Shown here in pieces: positions 15,913 through 23,184 of a stretch of DNA of 64,000 bases. The position numbers were made by a program, and so were the translations under genes. The number at the start of each line of letters is the position of its first letter. The stretch's first letter is position 1. Origin of the DNA: an uncultured Clostridium sp. (lineage in GTDB: Bacteria; Bacillota; Clostridia; Lachnospirales; Lachnospiraceae); the NCBI GenBank assembly GCA_946498245.1, contig CAMMNN010000009.1, positions 1 through 64,000 on the forward strand, given 5' to 3'. The notes under the pieces were generated by a model that worked only from the letters and a program-made list of their open reading frames with translations, did no database searches and had not been told where the DNA came from.

Positions 15913-17171
15913 TGTGTTTCCTTACTGCCGCCGGACAGGTGCTTGCTCTTGCCGGCGGCGTGATCCGCTATAGCGGTTTCGGAAAGAAAGCTGGCCCGCT
16001 TGACGCTGTCCACGCCGTATCGGCAGCGAATCTGGTCAATGGCTTTTTCAAAGGTTCTCATTTTCTGATTTTGAGAGGACTCAAAAAGATTCATCTGGCT
16101 GAAACCGTCCTCTGAGATTTTTGTAGTTCGGATGCCAATGAGGCGTACCGGAGTTAAATCCCAAAATTCATGAAGGACCTTACAGGCATTTTCATAAATC
16201 AGGGCAGTGGAATCCGTAGAAGAGGGGAGGGTAGCCTGATGGGAATAGACCCGGAAATCCCAGGTTTTTAATTCCACGCAGACGCAGTTGCACAGGACGT
16301 TGTCTGCCCGGAGTCTGGCTCCCACCGTTTCACAGAGGGAAAGGAGAATCTGCTGGGCGGTATCAAAATCGGAAACGTCTCTGGACAGAGTCAGGCTGTT
16401 TCCGTAGCTTTTATTGACAGCCTCCCGTTCTCCCACAGGGTCATTGTCAATGCCGTTGGCGTATTGATGGATTAAAAGGGCATACTTTTCTCCCAGATGA
16501 GCTTTTAAGACCCTGGGGTCGCTGGCAGCCAACTGGCCGATGGTATGGATTCCCAGACTTTCCAGCTTTTTCTGGGCCGATCCTCCTACAAAAAAGAGAT
16601 CCCGCACGGGGAGAGGCCATAGTTTCTGAGGAATTTCATCGTAAAAAAGAGTGTGGCAGCGGTCGGGCTTTTCAAAATCAGAGGCCATTTTAGCCAGAAG
16701 CTTATTGGGGGCAATGCCGATATTGACGGTAAATCCCAGCTCTTCATAAATCCTTTGGCGGATTTGATTGGCTGTTTCCAGAGGAGAGCCAAAAAGGTGA
16801 ATGGTTTCTGTCATATCTAAAAAGATTTCATCAATGCTGAACTTCTCATGATCAGGAGTGTACTGGGACAGCAGATCCATCATGGATTGAGAAGCCTGTA
16901 TGTAGAAGTCAAAACGGGAAGGGACTACGATTAAATCCGGGCATTTCCGATAAGCGGAGGCCAAAGACTCTCCCGTAACAACGCCGTACTTTTTGGCCGG
17001 AGTGGATTTGGCAAGAACAACTCCATGGCGGGATTTGGCGTCGCCTCCTACGGCAGAAGGCACGGTGCGCAGATCCAGGCACTGAGGATCTTTTCCCAGC
17101 CGGTAAACGGATTCCCAACTGAGAAAAGCGGAATTTACATCAATATGAAAAATCAGACGCTGGCGATCCAT
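15909..17171 (-). CDS. dinB: DNA polymerase IV (Y family), 420 aa
   Basis: This is an error-prone translesion polymerase. The catalytic carboxylates are visible: DVNSAFLSWE (about 11-20) and SIDEIFLDMTE (about 107-117). The palm/fingers region (KYGVVTGESLASAYRKCP), helix-hairpin-helix thumb (LFFVGGSAQKKLESLGIHTIGQL) and little-finger domain (KSYGNSLTLSRDVSD onward) follow in order. A beta-clamp-binding-like QMNLFESS lies near 380. The length is slightly above the family mean of about 350-400. The promoter on its 5' side carries a LexA box. It is co-transcribed with the pseudouridine synthase. Confidence 0.93.
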   Translation of the reverse strand: MDRQRLIFHIDVNSAFLSWESVYRLGKDPQCLDLRTVPSAVGGDAKSRHGVVLAKSTPAKKYGVVTGESLASAYRKCPDLIVVPSRFDFYIQASQSMMDLLSQYTPDHEKFSIDEIFLDMTETIHLFGSPLETANQIRQRIYEELGFTVNIGIAPNKLLAKMASDFEKPDRCHTLFYDEIPQKLWPLPVRDLFFVGGSAQKKLESLGIHTIGQLAASDPRVLKAHLGEKYALLIHQYANGIDNDPVGEREAVNKSYGNSLTLSRDVSDFDTAQQILLSLCETVGARLRADNVLCNCVCVELKTWDFRVYSHQATLPSSTDSTALIYENACKVLHEFWDLTPVRLIGIRTTKISEDGFSQMNLFESSQNQKMRTFEKAIDQIRCRYGVDSVKRASFLSETAIADHAAGKSKHLSGGSKETQ

Positions 17172-17214
17172 ATCCGGCCTCTCCTTTCTGCAGCAAGAGA
17201 AAATTGTTAGCTAT

Positions 17215-17243
17215 ATTATATCAGAACATATGTTCTTTGTAAA
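17215..17243 (-). promoter_or_regulatory. dinB promoter with LexA (SOS) box
   Basis: On the minus strand the -35 TTTACA (17243-17238) and -10 TATAAT (17220-17215) are 17 bases apart. The spacer contains the perfect palindrome GAACATATGTTC (17224-17235), matching the Gram-positive LexA/DinR consensus GAAC-N4-GTTC. LexA bound there would block RNA polymerase directly. Confidence 0.85.
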
Positions 17244-17316
17244 GCCCAATCAGGAATAAACGGCAGAAAAAAGGAATAGGATGCAGTAATGGAAGAAGGG
17301 GTTTAGGGAGCTGGAT

Positions 17317-18651
17317 ATGGGAAGGAAAAAAAGGCATGGGTGGGAGTGGACTCTTTGGATGTTCGCTTTTATCTGTTTTCTGGGAATTGTCCGCAACGGC
17401 GGTGGGGCGATTCAGAAATCCGAAGAGGCAACTATCCGGCAAATTCTTTCTCAAGATAACATCCATGTCATTTCAATGACAGTATCGGCGGTTTCTGAGC
17501 CGAAGGAAAGGCCGTCCCTTAGCCTTCACGCCCAGTCAGCCGTTTTAATGGATGGAAAAACAGGCCGTGTGCTTTACGGCAAGGAAGAGGATCTTCAACG
17601 CCCTATGGCCAGTACGACGAAAATCATGACCTGTATTCTGGCTCTGGAAAACAGCGATCTCCAGGAGACTGTGGAAGTGTCTTCAAAAGCAGCTTCCCAG
17701 CCCCAGGTTAAAATGGGAATGAGAAAAGGGGAGCAGTATTATCTGAAAGACCTGCTGTATGCCCTGATGCTGGAGTCCTACAATGATTCTGCAGTAGCCA
17801 TTGCAGAGCACATTGGAGGAACCACAGAGGGTTTTGCGGAAATGATGAACGCAAAAGCCAAAAGCCTGGGATGCCAGTCCACATATTTTATTACTCCCAA
17901 TGGGTTGGATGCTGAGGAAACAGACGCTGATGGAGAAATAAAAATGCATTCCACCACAGCCAGGGATCTGGCGCGGATTATGGCTTATTGCGTACTGGAA
18001 TCGCCGAAAAAAGAGGCCTTTCTGGATATTACCAGAACCCGGAATCACAGCTTTGGGGACGCGGCAGGGAAAAGAAATTTTTCCTGCGTCAACCACAACG
18101 CTTATTTGGATATGGATGGCGATTTGCTGTCCGGAAAAACGGGGTTTACCGGAGGGGCGGGATATTCCTACGTAGCTGCGGCGGAAAACAGCGGCAGAGT
18201 ATTTGTACTGGCGCTGCTGGGATGCGGCTGGCCTCCGGATAAAACGTGGAAGTGGGCCGATACCCGGAAGCTTTTAGACTATGGGAGAGAAAATTATGCC
18301 ATGAGAGATGTTTACCGGGAGCCGGATTTGCCGCCGGTTTTGATCGAAAACGGCATACCGGAAAATGGGGATTTGTCCGGAATAGCCACAGCGGAGTTAG
18401 AAGTGGAGGGAAAAAAACAGGTGGAACTGCTTTTGGCTCCGGACGAGGACGTAGACATTACGGTAAAAATCCCCCAAACCCTGGCAGCCCCGGTACAAAA
18501 AGGAGAGGCAGCAGGAGAAATAGTTTATAGCATCGACGGAACCGAATTAAAGCGGTTTTCGGTGCAGCTCTCCCAAGGGGTAGAAGAAATCAGTTTCGCC
18601 TGGTGCCTGAAAAAAACAGCGGCGGAATATTTTCTGAATCCGGGCCGTTGA
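17317..18651 (+). CDS. D-alanyl-D-alanine carboxypeptidase (PBP5/DacF type), 444 aa
   Basis: This exported penicillin-binding protein trims the terminal D-Ala from peptidoglycan stem peptides. The N-terminus has a hydrophobic segment (WTLWMFAFICFLGIV, about 11-25) as uncleaved signal anchor or signal peptide. Catalytic motifs are complete: S99-T-T-K102, S154-Y-N156 and K274-T-G276. A C-terminal beta-rich PBP5-like domain (about 310-415) follows, and a final hydrophobic/basic stretch may contact the membrane. The ATG follows AGGGAGCTGGAT. It is divergent from dinB; its stop overlaps the promoter of the next gene. Confidence 0.9.
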   Translation: MGRKKRHGWEWTLWMFAFICFLGIVRNGGGAIQKSEEATIRQILSQDNIHVISMTVSAVSEPKERPSLSLHAQSAVLMDGKTGRVLYGKEEDLQRPMASTTKIMTCILALENSDLQETVEVSSKAASQPQVKMGMRKGEQYYLKDLLYALMLESYNDSAVAIAEHIGGTTEGFAEMMNAKAKSLGCQSTYFITPNGLDAEETDADGEIKMHSTTARDLARIMAYCVLESPKKEAFLDITRTRNHSFGDAAGKRNFSCVNHNAYLDMDGDLLSGKTGFTGGAGYSYVAAAENSGRVFVLALLGCGWPPDKTWKWADTRKLLDYGRENYAMRDVYREPDLPPVLIENGIPENGDLSGIATAELEVEGKKQVELLLAPDEDVDITVKIPQTLAAPVQKGEAAGEIVYSIDGTELKRFSVQLSQGVEEISFAWCLKKTAAEYFLNPGR

Positions 18652-18699
18652 CAAAAAACAGCCCGGACGTTATACTATAAGAAGTTAGAAACAACTAAC
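18648..18699 (+). promoter_or_regulatory. promoter of the HMA gene with downstream inverted repeat
   Basis: TTGACA (18648-18653) and TATACT (18671-18676) are 17 bases apart. Just downstream, over the expected transcription start, lies the inverted repeat GTTAG-N6-CTAAC (18684-18699), a candidate operator for an unknown, perhaps metal-responsive, regulator. Confidence 0.65.
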
Positions 18700-18726
18700 C
18701 GGATAAAAGGCAGGAGGCGAATGGAA

Positions 18727-19098
18727 ATGTCAACGGCGATCATTGTGGTGATTTTAATTGGCGTAGCAGTGTTGGGAATAAAGAGTTACAGCAAAAAATT
18801 AACCAGCGGCTGCTGTGGGGCATCCTCCGGACCGGCGGAAAAGAAAGTCAAAGTAAAAGATCGGGATAAAAGCCACTATCCTTACCGCAAAATCCTGAGC
18901 ATTGACGGCATGGTCTGCGGGAATTGTTCCACTCGTGTGGAAAACGCCCTTAACGGCCTGGAAGGGGTATGGGCTGTGGCAGATTTATCAAAGGGGCAGG
19001 CGGATGTACGGATGAAGAGCCCGGTAGAAGAGACGGTATTAAAACAGACAGTACGGGACGTTGGCTATACTGTATATAAAATCCGGGAGGAAGTATAA
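18727..19098 (+). CDS. membrane-anchored heavy-metal-associated (HMA) domain protein, 123 aa
   Basis: The start at 18727 is chosen because AGGAGG is nine bases upstream; an ATG at 18721 is only three bases from it. An N-terminal transmembrane segment (TAIIVVILIGVAVLGI, about 3-18) is followed by a Cys pair in SGCCGASSG (C29, C30), a basic linker and a ferredoxin-like HMA domain (about 52-123) with the GMVCGNC metal-binding motif (C64, C67). Such domains bind Cu(I), Zn(II) or similar and deliver metal to P-type ATPases. No metal ATPase is adjacent. Two separate Cys pairs suggest metal relay at the membrane, which is inference. Confidence 0.8.
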   Translation: MSTAIIVVILIGVAVLGIKSYSKKLTSGCCGASSGPAEKKVKVKDRDKSHYPYRKILSIDGMVCGNCSTRVENALNGLEGVWAVADLSKGQADVRMKSPVEETVLKQTVRDVGYTVYKIREEV

Positions 19099-19115
19099 AG
19101 AAATTAATAAAAATT

Positions 19116-19174
19116 AAGCAGGGTATTTTGGGAAGTTTACAGAACTTTCTGAATATCCTGCTTATTTTTTTGCC
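19116..19174 (+). terminator. intrinsic terminator after the HMA gene
   Basis: The stem TAAGCAGG-GTATT / AATA-TCCTGCTTA, with a long loop, is followed by TTTTTTT. It isolates the HMA gene from the decarboxylase operon. Confidence 0.65.
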
Positions 19175-19180
19175 GAAACA

Positions 19181-19298
19181 GCTTGATATTTTTGGCAAAG
19201 AAGTATAGAATTATAATCGGCAGAGATTTTGATTGAATGGCCATTCCTGTTTGTTATTTAACGAACTATTCCTTTGCCGGCAGATTGCAGATCTGCCT
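19181..19298 (+). promoter_or_regulatory. upstream region of the decarboxylase operon
   Basis: A TATAAT at 19212-19217 is the best -10 candidate, but no -35 at normal spacing is convincing. A perfect 12-base palindrome GAATGGCCATTC is at 19235-19246 and a hairpin GGCAGAT / ATCTGCC at about 19279-19298. These are candidate regulator-binding or leader elements; the regulator is unknown. Confidence 0.35.
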
Positions 19299-19358
19299 TC
19301 AAAACGGTTTGTACAGACAGAATGTCCGTGAAAATATTTAAAAATGGAGGACTGGAAA

Positions 19359-20813
19359 ATGAGTAATTCAGCACAAACTTCAGCAAGTAACAGAATCAGC
19401 CGTTTACTTGATGAAAACAGTTTTGTTGAAATCGGTGCTTATGTCACTGCCAGAAACACGGATTTCAACATGGCTGCCAAGGAAACGCCCGCCGATGGCG
19501 TAGTGACCGGTTACGGCACTATCGACGGCAATCTCGTGTATGTGTACAGCCAGGACGCTTCCGTACTGGGCGGTTCCATTGGCGAGATGCACGCAAAGAA
19601 AATATCGGATCTGTATGCTATGGCAATGAAAATGGGAGCGTCCGTAGTGGGATTGATTGACTGCGCCGGCCTTCGCCTTCAGGAAGCGACTGACGCCCTG
19701 GACGCGTTTGGAAAGCTGTATGTGAACCAGACCATGGCTTCCGGCGTGATTCCCCAGATTTCCGCCGTATTCGGTACCTGCGGAGGCGGCATGGCGGTTT
19801 CTCTGGCAATGTCTGATTTTACCTTTATGGAAGAGTCCAAAGCAAAAGTTTTTGTAAACTCTCCTAACGCTCTGGACGGAAACGACGCGTCGAAATGCGA
19901 TACCGCTTCGGCTGCTTTCCAGAGTGAAGAAAGCGGGCTCATTGATTTTGTGGGTGATGAGGAGTCTATTTTAAAAGAAATCCGTACTCTGGTTTCCATC
20001 CTTCCTGCAAACAATGAGGATGATATGTCTTATGATGAATGCAGCGACGACTTAAACCGGATCTGCGTAGATTTGGAGAACTGCGCCGGAGATACCGCGA
20101 TGGCTCTTTCCTTTATTTCTGACGACCACTTCTTCATGGAAGTAAAGAAGGGCTGCGCTCCGGAAATGGTTACTGGTTTTATCCGTTTAAACGGAACTAC
20201 CGTAGGCTGCGTAGCAAACCGGACGGAGAGCTACAGCGCTGAGGGCGAAAAGAATGGAGAATACGACGCGAAGCTGACTACGAAGGGATGCGAGAAGGCG
20301 TCTGCTTTTGTGAATTTCTGCGACGCTTTCCAGATTCCCCTGCTGACATTGGTTCATACCACTGGATTTAAAGCAGACAAGCACACTGAGAGACGGATTG
20401 CAAAGGAAGCGGGCCGCCTGACCTATGCCTTTGCCAATGCGACGGTTCCTAAAGTAACGGTTATTGTAGGAGAAGCTTACGGCAGCGCGTATTTGACCAT
20501 GAACAGCAAATCCATTGGAGCAGACATTGTCTATGCATGGCCCCAGGCATCTGTAGGTATGATGGACGCGTCCGCCGCGGCTAAGATTATGTATGCGGAT
20601 GAGATCGCAGCGGCAGAAGACGGAGCAGCTCTTATCAGCGAGAAAGCTGCTGCCTATGCAGCTCTTCAGTCCAGCGCTGTGGCAGCCGCCAAGAGAGGCT
20701 ATGTCGACGACATTATCGAAGCCTGTGACACCAGAAAACGTGTGATTGCGGCATTTGAGATGTTGTTCACAAAGAGAGAGGATCGTCCGGGCAAAAAACA
20801 CGGTACGGTTTAA
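19359..20813 (+). CDS. biotin-dependent carboxyltransferase (PccB/MmdA-like), 484 aa
   Basis: This has two crotonase-fold halves, as in acyl-CoA carboxyltransferases that move CO2 between biotin and an acyl-CoA. The N-terminal half has VVTGYGTIDGNLVYVYSQD, GGSIGEMHAKKI, LQEATDALDAFGKLY and the oxyanion-hole region FGTCGGGMAVSLAMSDF (about 132-148). The C-terminal half has TESYSAEGEKNGEYDAK, LVHTTGFKADKHTERR and AYGSAYLTMNSKSIGADIVY, where PccB proteins have related motifs. It is clearly diverged from methylmalonyl-CoA enzymes, so the substrate is open. The start at 19359 has GGAGG eight bases upstream. It is first in the operon with OadG, a biotin carrier, OadB and OadA. Confidence 0.85.
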   Translation: MSNSAQTSASNRISRLLDENSFVEIGAYVTARNTDFNMAAKETPADGVVTGYGTIDGNLVYVYSQDASVLGGSIGEMHAKKISDLYAMAMKMGASVVGLIDCAGLRLQEATDALDAFGKLYVNQTMASGVIPQISAVFGTCGGGMAVSLAMSDFTFMEESKAKVFVNSPNALDGNDASKCDTASAAFQSEESGLIDFVGDEESILKEIRTLVSILPANNEDDMSYDECSDDLNRICVDLENCAGDTAMALSFISDDHFFMEVKKGCAPEMVTGFIRLNGTTVGCVANRTESYSAEGEKNGEYDAKLTTKGCEKASAFVNFCDAFQIPLLTLVHTTGFKADKHTERRIAKEAGRLTYAFANATVPKVTVIVGEAYGSAYLTMNSKSIGADIVYAWPQASVGMMDASAAAKIMYADEIAAAEDGAALISEKAAAYAALQSSAVAAAKRGYVDDIIEACDTRKRVIAAFEMLFTKREDRPGKKHGTV

Positions 20814-20831
20814 TGACGAGGTGACAGGTAT

Positions 20832-21587
20832 ATGAAACATTTTATGAAACGGATTTCAGCGGCGCTCTGTCTGGTTCTGACTCTGTTTGTCCTGACAGCC
20901 TGCGGCAGCACGGACAGCGCTCAGGAAACCATCAGTCCGGAAGATCAGATCTTTCTGAGCCAGATGGCGGAAAGCACTCTGAGAACTCTGGACGCAATGA
21001 CGGACGAAGAGCTTGCCCTGACCCTGGAAAGCGCTGAGAAAAGCAAAGATACCGCATTGAGCGCGGGAGTTTCCTCCTGGATGGGAGTGAAAGAAGATGT
21101 GGGAGCTTTAGTATCAATTGATGCCATTACCCCATCTCTGACAGACGACGGATATGCCGCGGATATAGAAGCGACTTTTGAAAAGCGCGGCATGACCTGC
21201 CATATTGAGATTGACGAGGCAAAGAGCGGATATACGGCCATGTCCTTCAGCCCTGACTATACGGTAGGCGAAAAACTTACTAAAGCGGCCCTTAATACCC
21301 TCATGGGTATGGGAACCGTATTCGTAGTATTGATCTTTATCAGCTTCCTTATCGGATGCTTCCGGTATATCCATGAGTGGGAAGAAAAGAGAAACGCGAA
21401 AACCGCTCCGGAACCGGCTCCTGTTCCGGCCCCCGTCGTGGAGGAAGAAGAGGAGGAACTGGCAGATGATTTGGAACTGGTAGCAGTGATTACGGCTGCT
21501 ATTGCGGCTTCCGAAGATACCCCGGCAGACGGACTTGTGGTTCGTTCCATTAAACGCGCCCCGGTTTCCAAATGGAAACGTTCATAA
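20832..21587 (+). CDS. oadG: OadG-family decarboxylase gamma subunit, lipoprotein form, 251 aa
   Basis: The small membrane subunit of a sodium-translocating decarboxylase anchors the soluble carboxyltransferase to the beta subunit. It is unusual in length: classical OadG is under 100 aa. Here a lipoprotein signal (hydrophobic run then LTAC, Cys24) and a 130-residue extracytoplasmic region precede the OadG-like part: one transmembrane helix (GTVFVVLIFISFLIGCF, about 160-176) and an acidic, Pro-rich cytosolic tail (PEPAPVPAPVVEEEEEELAD). The C-terminal VVRSIKRAPVSKW is a short conserved-looking end. It is 19 bases after the carboxyltransferase gene. Confidence 0.8.
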   Translation: MKHFMKRISAALCLVLTLFVLTACGSTDSAQETISPEDQIFLSQMAESTLRTLDAMTDEELALTLESAEKSKDTALSAGVSSWMGVKEDVGALVSIDAITPSLTDDGYAADIEATFEKRGMTCHIEIDEAKSGYTAMSFSPDYTVGEKLTKAALNTLMGMGTVFVVLIFISFLIGCFRYIHEWEEKRNAKTAPEPAPVPAPVVEEEEEELADDLELVAVITAAIAASEDTPADGLVVRSIKRAPVSKWKRS

Positions 21588-21609
21588 ACTATTTAGGAGG
21601 ATTATTATC

Positions 21610-21975
21610 ATGAAAAATTATACAATTACTGTAAACGGCAACGTATATGAAGTAACCGTAGAAGAAGGAACCTCAGGGGCGGCAGCGGCAGCTCCGAAAG
21701 CAGCGCCGGCAGCAGCACCCAAAGCGGCTCCTAAGAAGGCAGCTCCTCAGGCAGCAGCCGGAAGCGTGTCCGTAACGGCTCCCATGCGCGGAAAGATCCT
21801 GGCAGTAAAGGGAACGGTAGGACAGGCAGTTAAGAGAGGAGACGTTCTGGCGGTTCTGGAAGCCATGAAGATGGAAAACGACATTGTAGCCCCCCAGGAT
21901 GGCACTGTAGCCAGCATCAATGTAGCTGTTGGCGATACCGTGGAAACGGGCGCTGTAATTGCTACATTAAACTAA
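21610..21975 (+). CDS. biotin carboxyl carrier protein of decarboxylase, 121 aa
   Basis: An N-terminal strand pair (YTITVNGNVYEVTVEEG) is followed by an Ala/Pro/Lys flexible linker (about 22-52) and a biotinyl domain (about 55-121) with the biotinylation site AMKMEND (Lys near 88). The Ala-Pro linker is typical of MmdC/GcdC-type carriers. It shuttles carboxybiotin between the carboxyltransferases and the membrane subunit OadB. The ATG at 21610 follows GGAGGATTATTATC. It is the only biotin domain in the operon. Confidence 0.95.
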   Translation: MKNYTITVNGNVYEVTVEEGTSGAAAAAPKAAPAAAPKAAPKKAAPQAAAGSVSVTAPMRGKILAVKGTVGQAVKRGDVLAVLEAMKMENDIVAPQDGTVASINVAVGDTVETGAVIATLN

Positions 21976-22015
21976 TGAATGCGGCCTGATACGCATTCTA
22001 CATGGAGGGATTAAC

Positions 22016-23167
22016 ATGGATTATATTACAACTACCTTGGGTAATCTTCTTCAGCAGACGGCATTTGTGAACCTGACCTGGGGCAACTTCGTAATGATTG
22101 CAGTAGCGTTTATTTTCCTTTATCTGGCTATTAAAAAAGGATTTGAACCCCTGCTTTTAGTGCCGATTTCCTTCGGTATGCTGCTGGTTAATATTTATCC
22201 GGACATTATGCTGTCGGTTGAAGATTCATCAAACGGGATAGGAGGACTCCTGCATTATTTCTACTTGCTGGACGAGTGGAGTATCCTGCCGTCCCTGATC
22301 TTTATGGGCGTAGGCGCTATGACGGACTTCGGGCCCCTTATCGCTAACCCTAAGAGCTTCCTTCTGGGAGCTGCCGCTCAGTTTGGTATTTACGGCGCAT
22401 ATTTCATGGCTATTTTTATGGGCTTTAATGATAAAGCGGCTGCGGCAATCTCTATCATCGGCGGCGCTGACGGCCCCACCTCTATCTTTTTGGCAGGTAA
22501 GCTGGGACAGACGGAGTACTTAGGTCCCATTGCCGTTGCGGCATACTCCTATATGGCCCTGGTACCCATTATCCAGCCGCCTATTATGAAGCTTCTGACC
22601 ACAGAAGAAGAGCGTAAGATTAAAATGGAACAGCTCCGTCCCGTTTCCAAACTGGAAAGAATCCTGTTCCCCATTATCGTAACTGTTGTGGTTTGCCTGA
22701 TTCTTCCTACCACGGCTCCTTTGGTGGGTATGCTGATGTTAGGCAACCTGTTCCGTGAATCCGGCGTTGTAGGCCAGTTGGCGGAAACGGCTTCCAATGC
22801 TCTGATGTATATCGTAGTTATTGTTCTGGGAACTTCCGTAGGCGCAACCACCAGTGCAGAAGCCTTTTTAAAGATGGATACCATTAAGATCGTAATCCTC
22901 GGTCTGGTTGCCTTTGCACTGGGAACGGCGGCAGGCGTGGTATTCGGTAAAATTATGTCTAAGGTCACGGGAGGCAAGGTAAACCCGCTGATTGGTTCCG
23001 CCGGTGTGTCTGCCGTTCCTATGGCGGCCCGCGTATCCCAAAAGGTTGGTTCGGAAGCAGATCCTACCAACTTCCTGCTGATGCACGCAATGGGACCCAA
23101 CGTTGCCGGCGTTATCGGTACGGCTGTAGCCGCGGGTACCTTTATGGCAATATTCGGGGTTAAATAA
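22016..23167 (+). CDS. oadB: sodium-translocating decarboxylase beta subunit, 383 aa
   Basis: This polytopic integral membrane protein decarboxylates carboxybiotin and couples it to sodium export. Family signatures include GVGAMTDFGPLIANP (about 98-112), AAAISIIGGADGPTSIFLAG (about 142-161, holding an essential Asp of the sodium channel in the family), YSYMALVPIIQPPIMKLLTT (about 178-197) and GTSVGATTSAEAFL (about 277-290). The last segment (SAVPMAARVSQKVG, then HAMGPNVAGVIGTAVAAG) is also conserved. It is full length and intact. The OadA-type gene follows 17 bases later. Confidence 0.95.
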   Translation: MDYITTTLGNLLQQTAFVNLTWGNFVMIAVAFIFLYLAIKKGFEPLLLVPISFGMLLVNIYPDIMLSVEDSSNGIGGLLHYFYLLDEWSILPSLIFMGVGAMTDFGPLIANPKSFLLGAAAQFGIYGAYFMAIFMGFNDKAAAAISIIGGADGPTSIFLAGKLGQTEYLGPIAVAAYSYMALVPIIQPPIMKLLTTEEERKIKMEQLRPVSKLERILFPIIVTVVVCLILPTTAPLVGMLMLGNLFRESGVVGQLAETASNALMYIVVIVLGTSVGATTSAEAFLKMDTIKIVILGLVAFALGTAAGVVFGKIMSKVTGGKVNPLIGSAGVSAVPMAARVSQKVGSEADPTNFLLMHAMGPNVAGVIGTAVAAGTFMAIFGVK

Positions 23168-23184
23168 TGAAGGAGGAAATAGAA

